A stretch of DNA of 64,000 bases from Mogibacterium neglectum (GTDB lineage: Bacteria > Bacillota > Clostridia > Peptostreptococcales > Anaerovoracaceae): positions 806,001-870,000 of the forward strand of contig NZ_CP128647.1 of assembly GCF_030644205.1 (NCBI RefSeq). The letters run 5' to 3'. The translations under genes were made by a program, and so were the position numbers. The stretch's first letter is position 1. Each line of letters begins with the position of its first letter. Shown here one piece after another: positions 1 through 8,343 of the stretch. A model generated the notes under the pieces. The model was not told where the DNA came from. It searched no databases and saw nothing but the letters and a program-made list of their open reading frames with translations.

Positions 1-322
1 AGTAGACTATTGCGCGTTTTACAAAGTCAATTGTACTGTAGCTGCTTTGTTCACGATATGGATAAATAGATCATTGATCCACTTGAGGTCCATATCCGTA
101 TGAGCGCTTGGGGTGAGTGCTGATTGGTCGATGAGACTTATCTCTAAGAGAGTCTCTGCTTCCGTCAAATCGTTTGTTCCAGTGCATAAGAGACGCTTTT
201 GATATATGGTATTTTCGGCAGACAAATTGTACAGAGTTACCACCACGGTATAGCTTTACAGCATAGAATCTGGTATCGATAGTATGTGGGAGATATCGTT
301 GAGAATGTGTTATACTGTTCGT
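1..322. other. Stretch without a supportable gene
   Basis: No convincing gene is visible. The longest open frame is a 75-codon minus-strand frame with a GTG start, no ribosome site and no recognisable motif. The plus strand is stopped in all frames within about 110 bases. It may be the tail end of a unit lying left of the window. Confidence 0.5.
308..316 (+). promoter_or_regulatory. Extended -10 promoter ahead of the hairpin RNA
   Basis: A TG dinucleotide at 308-309, one spacer base and TATACT at 311-316 match an extended -10 element. A start about seven bases downstream would fall at 323, the first base of the long hairpin that follows. No good -35 box is present, which extended -10 promoters can do without. 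Confidence 0.4.
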
Positions 323-392
323 GAGCGATTGAATGTCCTTTCGTTAGTTGATTTTGTGGTAAAACCATTCTAACGGACTCAATCGCTTTTTT
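323..392 (+). terminator. Long hairpin with T-tract; terminator or short non-coding RNA
   Basis: The outer arms AGCGATTGA and TCAATCGCT pair, followed by an inner GTTAG/CTAAC stem and a small TGGT/ACCA hairpin, then a run of six T. The shape is that of a factor-independent terminator. Because a possible promoter starts exactly at the 5' arm, the element could equally be a 70-base autonomous small RNA or a leader attenuator for the flavodoxin genes beginning at 524. Confidence 0.6.
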
Positions 393-523
393 CTATACCT
401 GAGGTCTCACATCTATTGTAGAGCTACATATACTTATATTTGTATAGTAGAAACCTAGAGGATTTTGAAAGATCAAATGGAGTATAATATTATGTATCAT
501 CAGAGAAATATAGGAGATACAAG

Positions 524-1045
524 ATGAATTTACTAATTCATGATTTAAGCAAAATTGAAGTTGATAAATTTATTGGAGAGAATGATGATATAAAGATCAT
601 TTCAAATAACAGCTCAATAAGAAGTTGTATGGGGTGCTTCGGCTGTTGGATAAAGACACCAGGCAAATGTGTGATAAATGATGACTATCAAAATATGGGG
701 GCGTTACTTGGGGCGGCAGAAAATGTCATTGTCATCAGTCACTGTTTCTGTGGAGGATATAGCCCTTTTATAAAAAATGTAATGGACCGAAGCATTCCTT
801 ATTTACTTCCTTTTTTCAAAATAAAACAAAATGAAACACATCATAAGCAGCGCTATCGTAATAAGTTTAATCTTATTGTTAGTTTTTATGGAAAAGAAAT
901 TTCATATAAGGAAAAGGAAATCGCTATACGGCTAATAGAGGCTAATGCAATTAACTTTGATGTAGCCGCTAGTAAAATTAGCTTCTATGACTGTGAAGAA
1001 GAGGCCTTGAGAAAGGGGTTATCATATGGAACTCACAATTGTTAA
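524..1045 (+). CDS. Flavodoxin-like / FMN reductase family protein
   Basis: This 173-residue protein resembles NADPH-dependent FMN reductases and iron-sulfur flavoproteins. The cysteine cluster C35-x2-C38-x2-C41 with C49 sits where that family has its conserved Cys-Gly-Cys segment, and the stretch around ENVIVISHCFCGGYSP is the usual strand-turn that contacts the flavin. What is missing is the N-terminal phosphate loop (NGSPR type): the protein opens with a short MNLLIHDLS strand instead. A ribosome site (AGGAG) precedes the ATG. The 3' end overlaps the next flavodoxin-fold gene by 20 bases, so the two are probably translationally coupled and may form a heterodimer. The exact substrate is unknown. 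Confidence 0.75.
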   Translation: MNLLIHDLSKIEVDKFIGENDDIKIISNNSSIRSCMGCFGCWIKTPGKCVINDDYQNMGALLGAAENVIVISHCFCGGYSPFIKNVMDRSIPYLLPFFKIKQNETHHKQRYRNKFNLIVSFYGKEISYKEKEIAIRLIEANAINFDVAASKISFYDCEEEALRKGLSYGTHNC

Positions 1046-1652
1046 TGGTAGTCCAAGACGCGGTAAGAGTAACTCGGGATTACTTATAGAGTTGTTAATG
1101 CCACTCATACAAGAGAAAAATGAAGTGAAGATTATTCATGTGGAGAGCTTTAAATCAGCAGATAAGAATGTTGAAGAAATTGTTAAAGCAGATATACTCA
1201 TTTTTGCTTTTCCTCTATACGTTGATAGTATTCCATCTCACATCCTGTATCTTATGGAGAAAATAAGTGAAAATTATAGAAACGGTAATTGCATTATATA
1301 TTTAATTGTGAATAATGGATTTTATGAAGGTGAACAGAATCATATTGCCGTTCAGCAGATGAAGTTTTGGTGTAATGACACTGGTTTTGTTTGGGGGCAA
1401 GGAATAGGTTGTGGAGCTGGTGAGATGCTGCCTTTTCTAGAAAAAGTACCACTCGGACATGGACCGAATAAAAATTTAGGCGATGCTTTAGAAGTGTTTG
1501 CCGCAAACATCAATAGACAGAACTCAGGAGAAGATTTATATATTAAGCCTAATTGGCCAAGATTTATATGGAAGCATCAAGCTAATAGAATGTATTGGAT
1601 TCCGAGGGCTAAGAAGAATGGCTTAAAAAAGAAGGATATATTTAGGAAATAG
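1026..1652 (+). CDS. NAD(P)H-dependent oxidoreductase, flavodoxin fold
   Basis: The 208-residue product begins with a clear FMN phosphate-binding loop, VNGSPRRGKSNS, at residues 6-17. Typical flavodoxin strands follow (ILIFAFPLYVDSIPSHI around residues 58-75). It lacks the cysteine cluster found in its upstream partner, so the two proteins carry complementary halves of the family's hallmark motifs. The C-terminal tail is basic (KKNGLKKKDIFRK). The start lies inside the end of the preceding gene, downstream of GAAAGGGG. Role: probably flavin-dependent two-electron reduction of a small molecule; this is inference from fold only. Confidence 0.75.
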   Translation: MELTIVNGSPRRGKSNSGLLIELLMPLIQEKNEVKIIHVESFKSADKNVEEIVKADILIFAFPLYVDSIPSHILYLMEKISENYRNGNCIIYLIVNNGFYEGEQNHIAVQQMKFWCNDTGFVWGQGIGCGAGEMLPFLEKVPLGHGPNKNLGDALEVFAANINRQNSGEDLYIKPNWPRFIWKHQANRMYWIPRAKKNGLKKKDIFRK

Positions 1653-1700
1653 ATTATATTTTTCAATTGAAAAAAACTTCTACAATTCAACATATTATAC

Positions 1701-1740
1701 ATTGTGCAATATGGTATGGTTTGAATGAATAGTGCACAAT
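1701..1740. promoter_or_regulatory. Inverted repeat upstream of the flavin reductase
   Basis: A perfect 8-base inverted repeat, ATTGTGCA at 1701-1708 and TGCACAAT at 1733-1740, lies 30 bases ahead of the chosen start of the disulfide reductase. The position suits an operator for a redox regulator. No specific regulator can be named. Confidence 0.35.
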
Positions 1741-1769
1741 TTAAACTTGCAATAAGGAGTATAACAAAG

Positions 1770-3134
1770 ATGAATAAAAAGGTAGATAATATAATAATTG
1801 GTTTTGGGAAAGCTGGAAAGACGCTGGCTAACTATCTTGGAAATGAAGGTGAGAAAACCGTTCTTGTAGAGAAATCGCCAGAGATGTATGGTGGAACTTG
1901 CATCAACGTTGGTTGCATCCCTTCTAAGTTCTTAGCAACTTGTGCAGATAGAAAGGCTTATAGCAATGCTGATAATAGAGCATATTATAAAGAATCTGTG
2001 CTTGGTAAGAAGAATCTTATATCGAAGCTGAATAAAGCAAATTACGATAAGGTTGAAAGTAATGAAAACGTAGAAGTTCTAGATGGTAAAGCTTCATTCA
2101 AAGACGATCATACAATCCTAGTTGATAATGGCGCGGATTCATATGAGATATTCGCTGAAAAGATTTTTATCAATACTGGGACTAGACCATTTATTCCTAA
2201 TGTTGAAGGTCTTGAAATAGGAAACCACATTCATACGAGTGAAACGCTGATGGACCTCGAGGAATTCCCTGAAACGCTAGCTATTCTAGGTAGCGGATTT
2301 ATAGGATTAGAATTTGCAGCAACATATGCAAAGTTTGGAACTAAAGTAACGATTATTGACAAGGGAGATAGACTACTACCACGAGAAGATGACGATGTGG
2401 CGGACGTTGTATATGAATCATATAAGTCATTAGGTGTTGATATTCTATTCAATTCAGAAATTAATCATGTTGAGCAGAGCGATGATGAAGTTTTAATCGC
2501 CTATACCGAAAATGGTGTAAGCAAAGAGCTCAGGGCAGATGCGCTACTAGTTGCTACTGGCAGAAGAGCAAATGTTGAGGACCTGCATGTAGAGAATGCT
2601 GGAGTTGAGGTTTCAGAGCGTGGATTTATCAATGTAAATGATCACCTGCAGACTAACAAGCCACATATCTTCGCAATGGGAGATATCAACGGCGGACCGC
2701 AGTTCACATACGTTTCTCTCGATGATTTCCGCATTGTGAAAAGTTATTTGGATGGGGATGGAAGCTACTCGAGAAAAGAGAGACAGGGTATTGCGTTCTC
2801 TGCATTTTTGCATCCTACATTTTCTAAAGTTGGTCTTGGTGAAAAGGACGCAAAGGAAATGGGTTATAACGTGAAGGTTGCGACCTTGCCTGTAACGGCT
2901 ATTCCAAAGGCAAAGATTCTTGGAAATCAGACGGGCGTGTACAAGGCTATTGTTGATGCGGATACGGATCAAATTCTTGGAGTGGTTCTCTTTGGCGAGG
3001 AGTCACACGAAATTATCAATATCGTAGTTACAGCTATGATTGCAAAGCAGCCATACAGAGTGCTAGCAAATCAGATATTTACACATCCGACAATGGCGGA
3101 AGCACTCAATGACTTGTTTAGCTCGATTAAGTAA
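1770..3134 (+). CDS. FAD-dependent pyridine nucleotide-disulfide oxidoreductase (RclA / hypothiocyanite reductase type)
   Basis: The 454-residue flavoprotein has a dinucleotide loop GFGKAG (residues 11-16) and the redox-active pair C44-INVG-C49 next to the FAD. A second nucleotide loop (ILGSGFIGLEFA) binds NAD(P)H, and the C-terminal dimer domain carries the His439/Glu444 dyad (HPTMAE) of the glutathione-reductase fold. The opening glycine motif GFGKAGKT and overall length fit the RclA/YkgC branch, whose members reduce hypothiocyanite or oxidised copper, rather than lipoamide dehydrogenase; no E2/E3 neighbours exist. The start is ATG at 1770 because AAGGAG sits about 12 bases upstream; the open frame extends 15 codons further without a ribosome site. 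A role in oxidant defence is inferred. Confidence 0.8.
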   Translation: MNKKVDNIIIGFGKAGKTLANYLGNEGEKTVLVEKSPEMYGGTCINVGCIPSKFLATCADRKAYSNADNRAYYKESVLGKKNLISKLNKANYDKVESNENVEVLDGKASFKDDHTILVDNGADSYEIFAEKIFINTGTRPFIPNVEGLEIGNHIHTSETLMDLEEFPETLAILGSGFIGLEFAATYAKFGTKVTIIDKGDRLLPREDDDVADVVYESYKSLGVDILFNSEINHVEQSDDEVLIAYTENGVSKELRADALLVATGRRANVEDLHVENAGVEVSERGFINVNDHLQTNKPHIFAMGDINGGPQFTYVSLDDFRIVKSYLDGDGSYSRKERQGIAFSAFLHPTFSKVGLGEKDAKEMGYNVKVATLPVTAIPKAKILGNQTGVYKAIVDADTDQILGVVLFGEESHEIINIVVTAMIAKQPYRVLANQIFTHPTMAEALNDLFSSIK

Positions 3135-3225
3135 TTAATGTCATTTAATTAACTACTCAGCAAGTATCTTGCAATTCACGGATAAAAAATATATAGTTAC
3201 TTGGATACAAAAAGGAGGGACTTTT

Positions 3226-4503
3226 ATGACAAATTACAAAACTAGCACGGTATGCGTACAGGGTGGTTACGAGCCAAAGAATGGAGAGCCGAGAGTAGTT
3301 CCAATAGTTCAGTCCACCACTTTTAAGTACGAATCATCAGAGCAGATGGGAAATCTATTCGACTTAAAAGAGTCTGGATATTTCTATACTAGACTTTCTA
3401 ACCCCACTAATGATGCAGTGGCAAACAAGATTTGTCAGCTAGAGGGTGGCGTTGCAGCTATACTTACGTCGTCTGGTCAAGCTGCAAATTTCTATGCGAT
3501 GATGAATATTGCAAGCGCAGGTGATCATATTATTTCTAGTTCCGCTATATACGGTGGAACATACAATCTAATCGCACACACTATGAAGCAGATGGGCATT
3601 GAGTCGACCTTTGTTGAACCCGATATTTCACCTGAAGAGTTAGAGAAGAAGTTCCAGCCTAATACAAAACTTGTATTCGGTGAGACTTTATCGAATCCTT
3701 CACTAAGTGTACTAGATATTGAAAAATTTGTGAATGCAGCACATAAGCATGGAGTACCACTAATCGTAGATAATACATTCCCTACACCAATTTTCTGTAA
3801 ACCTTTCGAATGGGGTGTTGATATCGTTACACATTCAACCACAAAATATATGAATGGTACCGCTAACTCAGTTGGTGGAGCAGTTGTAGATTCAGGTAAC
3901 TTCGATTGGACTAAGCATAGCGATAAATTCCCAGGTCTAACAACACCTGACGAGACATATCATGGCACTGTTTATACAGAGAGCTTTGGCAATGCTGCAT
4001 ATATTGTAAAGATGACAACCAACCTAATGCGTGACCTCGGATCTATTCCGTCACCTCAGAATGCTTTTTATCTAGGAATTGGGCTTGAAACGCTACATCT
4101 AAGAATGGAAAGACACTTCCAGAATGCACTTGCTCTCGCTAAACACCTTGAGAATCATCCTAAGGTAGCTTGGGTATCGTTCTCCGGACTTGAAAACGAT
4201 AGCCAGCATGAGCTCGCGCAGAAATATCTTCCAAACGGATCTTGTGGAGTTATCGCATTTGGAGTTAAAGGTGGTAGAGAGGCAGCTATTAAGTTCATGG
4301 ACTCGCTTAAGCTTGCAGCAATAGTTACACATGTGGCTGATTCAAGAACTTGCGTACTACATCCTGCATCTACTACTCACAGACAGATGAACGATGAAGA
4401 GTTAGCAGCAGCTGGAATCTCTCAGGATTTAGTGAGAATGTCAGTAGGTATCGAGGATATCGATGATATAATCGCTGACGTTAATCAGGCTCTTGAGCAG
4501 TAA
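3226..4503 (+). CDS. metY: O-acetylhomoserine sulfhydrylase (aminocarboxypropyltransferase)
   Basis: This PLP enzyme of the Cys/Met metabolism family (425 residues) makes homocysteine from O-acetylhomoserine and sulfide. The Schiff-base lysine is K207 in HSTTKYMNG. Other family signatures are FYTRLSNPTNDA (phosphate contact), LTSSGQAANF and the C-terminal SRTCVLHPASTTH, which includes the substrate-carboxylate arginine region. The length and the long insertion in the second half favour the O-acetylhomoserine branch over cystathionine synthase or lyase. The start at 3226 follows AAAGGAGGG by six bases; 19 upstream in-frame codons lack a ribosome site. It appears monocistronic, closed by the hairpin at 4549. 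I saw no SAM riboswitch in the 91-base leader. Confidence 0.88.
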   Translation: MTNYKTSTVCVQGGYEPKNGEPRVVPIVQSTTFKYESSEQMGNLFDLKESGYFYTRLSNPTNDAVANKICQLEGGVAAILTSSGQAANFYAMMNIASAGDHIISSSAIYGGTYNLIAHTMKQMGIESTFVEPDISPEELEKKFQPNTKLVFGETLSNPSLSVLDIEKFVNAAHKHGVPLIVDNTFPTPIFCKPFEWGVDIVTHSTTKYMNGTANSVGGAVVDSGNFDWTKHSDKFPGLTTPDETYHGTVYTESFGNAAYIVKMTTNLMRDLGSIPSPQNAFYLGIGLETLHLRMERHFQNALALAKHLENHPKVAWVSFSGLENDSQHELAQKYLPNGSCGVIAFGVKGGREAAIKFMDSLKLAAIVTHVADSRTCVLHPASTTHRQMNDEELAAAGISQDLVRMSVGIEDIDDIIADVNQALEQ

Positions 4504-4823
4504 TTGCGTGAATACAGCTTACTAAATTAATTTAATAGAATTATCTAAAAAGGAGTTTCTATACCAGTCAATTTTCCGAGGTACAGAAACTTCTTTTTTA
4601 GTTGCCATATTGGGATAAGTAATAATACAAACAGTGCACTAAGAATATGATAATCATCTAAATTATTTTAAATCTAATACTCACATGTTATGATTAGTCA
4701 GAACACGGAAATAAATCAATGTGTTGCTTAATTATTATATATTAGATTAGAAAACAAGGTATCAATAAGAAATAGTTTAGCTTTTAATAAAGAGAGTGAG
4801 TAACAACGAAGGGAGAGAAACTT
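4504..4823. other. Intergenic stretch
   Basis: Apart from the terminator hairpin near its start, this AT-rich stretch shows no open frame with a ribosome site and no recognisable RNA element. It presumably holds the promoter of the small membrane protein at 4824. Confidence 0.5.
4549..4599 (+). terminator. Factor-independent terminator after metY
   Basis: Arms GGAGTTTCT (4552-4560) and AGAAACTTC (4585-4593) form the stem, with flanking A and T runs that allow use in either direction. The plus-strand T-run follows directly. Confidence 0.8.
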
Positions 4824-5090
4824 GTGAGTGATAGTAATTATTTGGTAATTGGTAAATATACTATAATTTTAACAGTGCTATGTATCGCTGTTATGATATT
4901 TACAATTGTTAGAAGGGGAGTAACTAAAAAATACAAAGGAGATTATATGGCTACCGGTATGATTATAGGTATTTTGTTTGGTATGATCGCTGGTTTGATA
5001 TTTGGTAAGTCCAGTTTAGGAATGGCTATTGGAATGTCTCTCGGGGAGATATTAGGAATGACTATAGGTTTATTAATCCCTAGGAAATAA
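4824..5090 (+). CDS. Small glycine-rich membrane protein, unknown
   Basis: The 88-residue protein has about three membrane segments, near residues 8-27, 42-60 and 64-85. The last two are built of repeated Gly-x3-Gly steps (GMIIGILFG, GMAIGMSLG), a glycine-zipper pattern that favours tight helix packing or oligomer formation. The start is GTG at 4824, seven bases after GGGAGAG. It stands alone between the metY terminator and a convergent CPBP gene. I recognise no family; similar short proteins are usually annotated as glycine-zipper or hypothetical membrane proteins. Confidence 0.55.
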   Translation: MSDSNYLVIGKYTIILTVLCIAVMIFTIVRRGVTKKYKGDYMATGMIIGILFGMIAGLIFGKSSLGMAIGMSLGEILGMTIGLLIPRK

Positions 5091-5166
5091 GTTATTATAC
5101 GTTCATTAGCACGAAGGATACTTTGTAGTGGGTATCTTATATATCAAATCAAATACCTACAGTATA

Positions 5167-5985
5167 TTAATTTGATACCTTCTTGCCCTTGTGATGTAAG
5201 TGATACAAGATTGCAAGTGTCGGTATTATACACACATATGCAATAACATTTAGAAGCATATTATTGAAATCTGTATCCAAAGATGGCGGTAATGTGCCAC
5301 CTATATTGTTAACGCCGTGTGCTAACACAACAAGAAATAAAGATCTACACTTCTTCATGTAGTATGCTAAGATGATTCCTACTATTGCAGTATAAACGCC
5401 TTGGATAAAGCTACCGTGCCATACACCAAATATAATACCAGTTGCGAGTACAGGAAACCAAGAGTTTTTCGTTGTGTTCTCAAAGCTACTAAAGATGATG
5501 CCACGGAAAAGTATCTCCTCAATTATCGGTCCAACTACAACAATCGCGAGGAATAGCCATATATATGGACCTTTCTCCATATCACTATAGAGCGAATCAA
5601 ATCCTTTAACTTGCTTTGCAAGGAAAGGCGAATAATCAGCAAGAATGTACATACCGTTTAGCCAAATGCTTGATATTCCTCCCGCACCGAATCCGAGTAC
5701 TATAGCATATATTACTCCAGTTGGTTTATTTATAAGAACTTCTGGCTCTCTTTTTGTAAAAACTATGCGGTAGAATATATAGCATATAATTGATAATACG
5801 AAAGCTATAGATGCATCCATAAAGCTTGCGCTTGAACTCAGAAATTTATTGCTAACTGAGAATAATGTGAGGCCTCTTTCGATAACAACGGCTACCAAAG
5901 ATGCCAATATGTCATATACAAATAAAAATATAAATGGTAGAAATAAAAAAAGTAATCTTTTTAAAGGTGATTTTTTTGTATCCAA
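5167..5985 (-). CDS. CPBP family intramembrane metalloprotease
   Basis: The protein has about eight hydrophobic segments and the motifs of CAAX-prenyl-protease/bacteriocin-processing (CPBP) enzymes. GPIIEEILFRG carries the paired glutamates and arginine at about residues 152-162, followed by GVWHGSF with the first histidine, and a later LAHGVNN with the second histidine and asparagine. Such proteins act in the membrane, often in bacteriocin self-immunity or processing. I place the start at TTG 5985: GGAGG lies eight bases upstream of it. The open frame extends five codons more to a TTG that overlaps this ribosome site and so cannot use it. It is convergent with the gene at 4824 and divergent from the DUF421 gene. 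Confidence 0.82.
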   Translation of the reverse strand: MDTKKSPLKRLLFLFLPFIFLFVYDILASLVAVVIERGLTLFSVSNKFLSSSASFMDASIAFVLSIICYIFYRIVFTKREPEVLINKPTGVIYAIVLGFGAGGISSIWLNGMYILADYSPFLAKQVKGFDSLYSDMEKGPYIWLFLAIVVVGPIIEEILFRGIIFSSFENTTKNSWFPVLATGIIFGVWHGSFIQGVYTAIVGIILAYYMKKCRSLFLVVLAHGVNNIGGTLPPSLDTDFNNMLLNVIAYVCIIPTLAILYHLHHKGKKVSN

Positions 5986-6115
5986 TTTATTTGCCTCCAA
6001 TCATTTAGTTTATATGATATCATAAACTTTAAATTGATAATAGAAAGAATAGATAGGTCCTTATATAATAACAAGAATAGAAACAATGATTTTGAAAATA
6101 TGAAAGGAAGTGTTT

Positions 6116-6748
6116 ATGCATATATTTATATTGATAAGTCTGAAACTGTTTATAGGGTTCATTGTGATGATCATAATAATTAACGTCACGGGGAAGGGAA
6201 ACCTTGCGCCATCATCTGCTAGTGATCAGGTGCAGAACTACGTGCTCGGTGGAATTATCGGAGGTGCTATGTACAATGATAGTGTTAAGATTCCTCAGTT
6301 TGTCGGCATCCTGTTCATCTGGTGTGCTATGGTCTTAATTCTGAGATGGATTAAACAGCATAACGTCAAGGCCAAGCAAATCCTCGATGGTAAGGCTCTT
6401 ATTGTTATAGAGGATGGTAAAGTAAACATTAATAACTGTAAGAGAGTTGGACTTAGTGCTCATGAAATTTCATTTAAACTGAGGACTAAAAAAATTTATT
6501 CTACTAATAAGGTAAAAAGAGCAGTTATTGAGCAAGATGGCGATTTAATTATCGTAAATGAAGGTGAAGCGAATCCAAAGTATCCACTTATAACCGATGG
6601 TCAGATTCAGACTGACATATTGAGGGTTATCGGTAAGGATGAAGCGTGGCTGACTGAGGAATTAAATAAACGTGGTATAAAATCACACAGAGAAGTATTT
6701 CTAGGTGAATATGAAGACCGAAAGCTTCATTTAACAACTTACAATTAG
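6116..6748 (+). CDS. DUF421 (YetF-like) membrane protein
   Basis: Three N-terminal membrane helices (about residues 3-23, 45-60 and 64-80) are followed by a soluble domain of the DUF421/YetF type. The family hallmark is seen in the loop SASDQVQNYVLGGIIGG and in the cytoplasmic segment LSAHEISFKLRTKKI. Family members in Bacillus are spore or envelope proteins of unknown biochemistry. The start is ATG 6116, seven bases after AAGGA; a GTG six bases earlier overlaps that site. The stop is followed after eight bases by the DUF218 reading frame with its own AGAGG, so the two form a short operon. Confidence 0.8.
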   Translation: MHIFILISLKLFIGFIVMIIIINVTGKGNLAPSSASDQVQNYVLGGIIGGAMYNDSVKIPQFVGILFIWCAMVLILRWIKQHNVKAKQILDGKALIVIEDGKVNINNCKRVGLSAHEISFKLRTKKIYSTNKVKRAVIEQDGDLIIVNEGEANPKYPLITDGQIQTDILRVIGKDEAWLTEELNKRGIKSHREVFLGEYEDRKLHLTTYN

Positions 6749-6756
6749 AGGTTTAA

Positions 6757-7761
6757 ATGTACTTAATAACGATATTACTAATTGCTTCATTTATATATTC
6801 ATTTTGGAGAGATCGGAGAAGCTTTTTAAACCCGGCCCTACTAATGTTATGCATTATATTTGGCTATTTGTCTATCGCTAGATTATTCTAAGATCTGGGG
6901 TATAATTCTGCTCGTCATTCTCTTGTACTAATCATGTTTTTTTGTGTGCAAGGCCTGATAATTATGGGTGCTATTTTTCTGATTTTTAATGGATGTATTT
7001 TACTAAAAAAAGAAGGAGCTTCAAAGACTAACCTTGTATCGTTATCTCTCGGAGTTTCGGTTCTTGCGTTTTATGTAGTGACTTTTTATTATCTCACATC
7101 AGAGACGAAAGTGTTTAATGTAAATACTCTTTCTAATGTCATTTTTGTAATAGCAGTATATTCATATTTGATATTTTGCACAGCCTTTATAGCATTCATG
7201 TTATACTCATTTATCTATCTAACTGTGCCAAACAAAAAGATATATGATTTTATCATCGTTCATGGTGCCGGACTCCGTGATGGTGAATACGTAACACCTT
7301 TGCTAAGACAGAGAATTGAAAAAGCTGTTGAAGCTTATCTCAATTCCAGTAATCCATATATTAAGATTATTGTTAGTGGTGGGCAAGGGCCAGATGAAAA
7401 AATATCTGAAGCTCAAGCAATGGCAAATTATATCGAGAGTAGAACTTCTGTTCCGATAGATAGAGTAATTCTTGAGGATAAGTCGACCACGACTTATGAA
7501 AACCTACTATTTTCAAAGGCACTAGGGAAAAAGCTAGTAGATAATCCCAAGTTCTTATTTGTAACTAATAATTACCACGTATATCGTACTAGTGCATATG
7601 CTAGAAAGATTAAAATGGATGGAGATGGTCTCGGATGTAGAACAGCAGGTTATTATATTCCGTCTGCTTTTATCAGAGAATTTATCGCAGCCTGTGTAAA
7701 GATCAAATGGGCTTTCGTAGTATTATATACCCTACTATTTATATTTCTCTTTGTGATATAG
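6757..7761 (+). pseudogene. DUF218 (YdcF/SanA-like) membrane protein, interrupted by one in-frame stop
   Basis: From ATG 6757 (AGAGG five bases upstream) the frame reads 44 codons, meets TAA at 6889-6891 and continues in the same frame to 7761. The encoded sequence matches the intact 340-residue paralogue at 19178 on both sides of the stop (both begin MYLIT and share WRDRRSFLNPALL); the stop stands exactly where the paralogue has Tyr45. A single TAT/TAC-to-TAA change explains it. The DUF218 domain (FIIVHGAGL to FLFVTNNYHVYRT) is undamaged, so re-initiation at ATG 6934 could still give a 275-residue protein missing the first helices. Family members are linked to envelope polymer metabolism. 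Sequencing error or polymorphism cannot be excluded. Confidence 0.8.
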
Positions 7762-7802
7762 CACTATATGCTAAAATAAACTTTGTATTGTTGAGTCTGT
7801 TA

Positions 7803-7828
7803 AACACCTGCATGGCAGGTGTTTTTTT
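7803..7828 (+). terminator. Factor-independent terminator after the DUF218 gene
   Basis: A perfect 9-base-pair stem, AACACCTGC / GCAGGTGTT, has a three-base loop and is followed by a T-run. Confidence 0.85.
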
Positions 7829-7992
7829 ATGGAATCAAAAATTTATATGTAATAATTATATTTGGTAACTTAGTAGAAGTTGCAGGAATATAATATTTGT
7901 TAGAGAAATCTAATGGTGATAATATAATAAAAGAAATATTTAATTTTGCTTATTTAACGAGCCCATTATATGATGAGAGGGTGTGATGAAAT

Positions 7993-8343
7993 TTGGAATC
8001 TAAGAAATCCCAGAGGAAGCGACAGAAGGAGATTATGCTCGTATCACAGATGATTAAACTTTATTGCCATAAGAATCATACTAACCAAAATGGTAAAGTG
8101 CTATGCGAAGACTGTCAGCAATTATTAGAATATGCGAGGTTCCGTAGTGCAAAATGTCGATTTATGGAAAACAAGACGTTTTGCAGTAACTGCAGGATAC
8201 AATGCTACTCGCCTGAGATGAAGAAAAGGATTCAGAAGGTCATGCGCTATAGTGGTCCTAGAATCATCATATATCATCCAGTGCTTTGTCTAAAACATGC
8301 GCTTACTGGTGTCATTGAGAAGAGGAGAACTAAATGTGATTAA
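7993..8343 (+). CDS. YgbA_NO family cysteine-rich protein (nitrous oxide-stimulated promoter family)
   Basis: The 116-residue protein is recognised by its cysteine layout. MIKLYCHKNH is followed by LCEDCQQLLEYA, the RSAKCRF step, TFCSNCRIQCY and a final MRYSGPRIIIYHPVLCLKH, all characteristic of the YgbA_NO family, named after a nitrosative-stress-induced E. coli gene. The cysteines likely bind a metal. The start is TTG at 7993, eleven bases after GAGAGGG; an ATG at 7986 is out of frame. The 3' end overlaps the ABC transporter start. In Firmicutes this family is often encoded beside a two-gene ABC exporter, as here, but the shared function is not established. Confidence 0.8.
   Translation: MESKKSQRKRQKEIMLVSQMIKLYCHKNHTNQNGKVLCEDCQQLLEYARFRSAKCRFMENKTFCSNCRIQCYSPEMKKRIQKVMRYSGPRIIIYHPVLCLKHALTGVIEKRRTKCD

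Noticed and set aside
19-246. 75-codon minus-strand open frame
   Set aside because: GTG start without ribosome site, no recognisable motif, short; not supportable as a gene.
3135-3225. SAM riboswitch or T-box ahead of metY
   Set aside because: The leader is only 91 bases and shows no expression-platform terminator or conserved motif.
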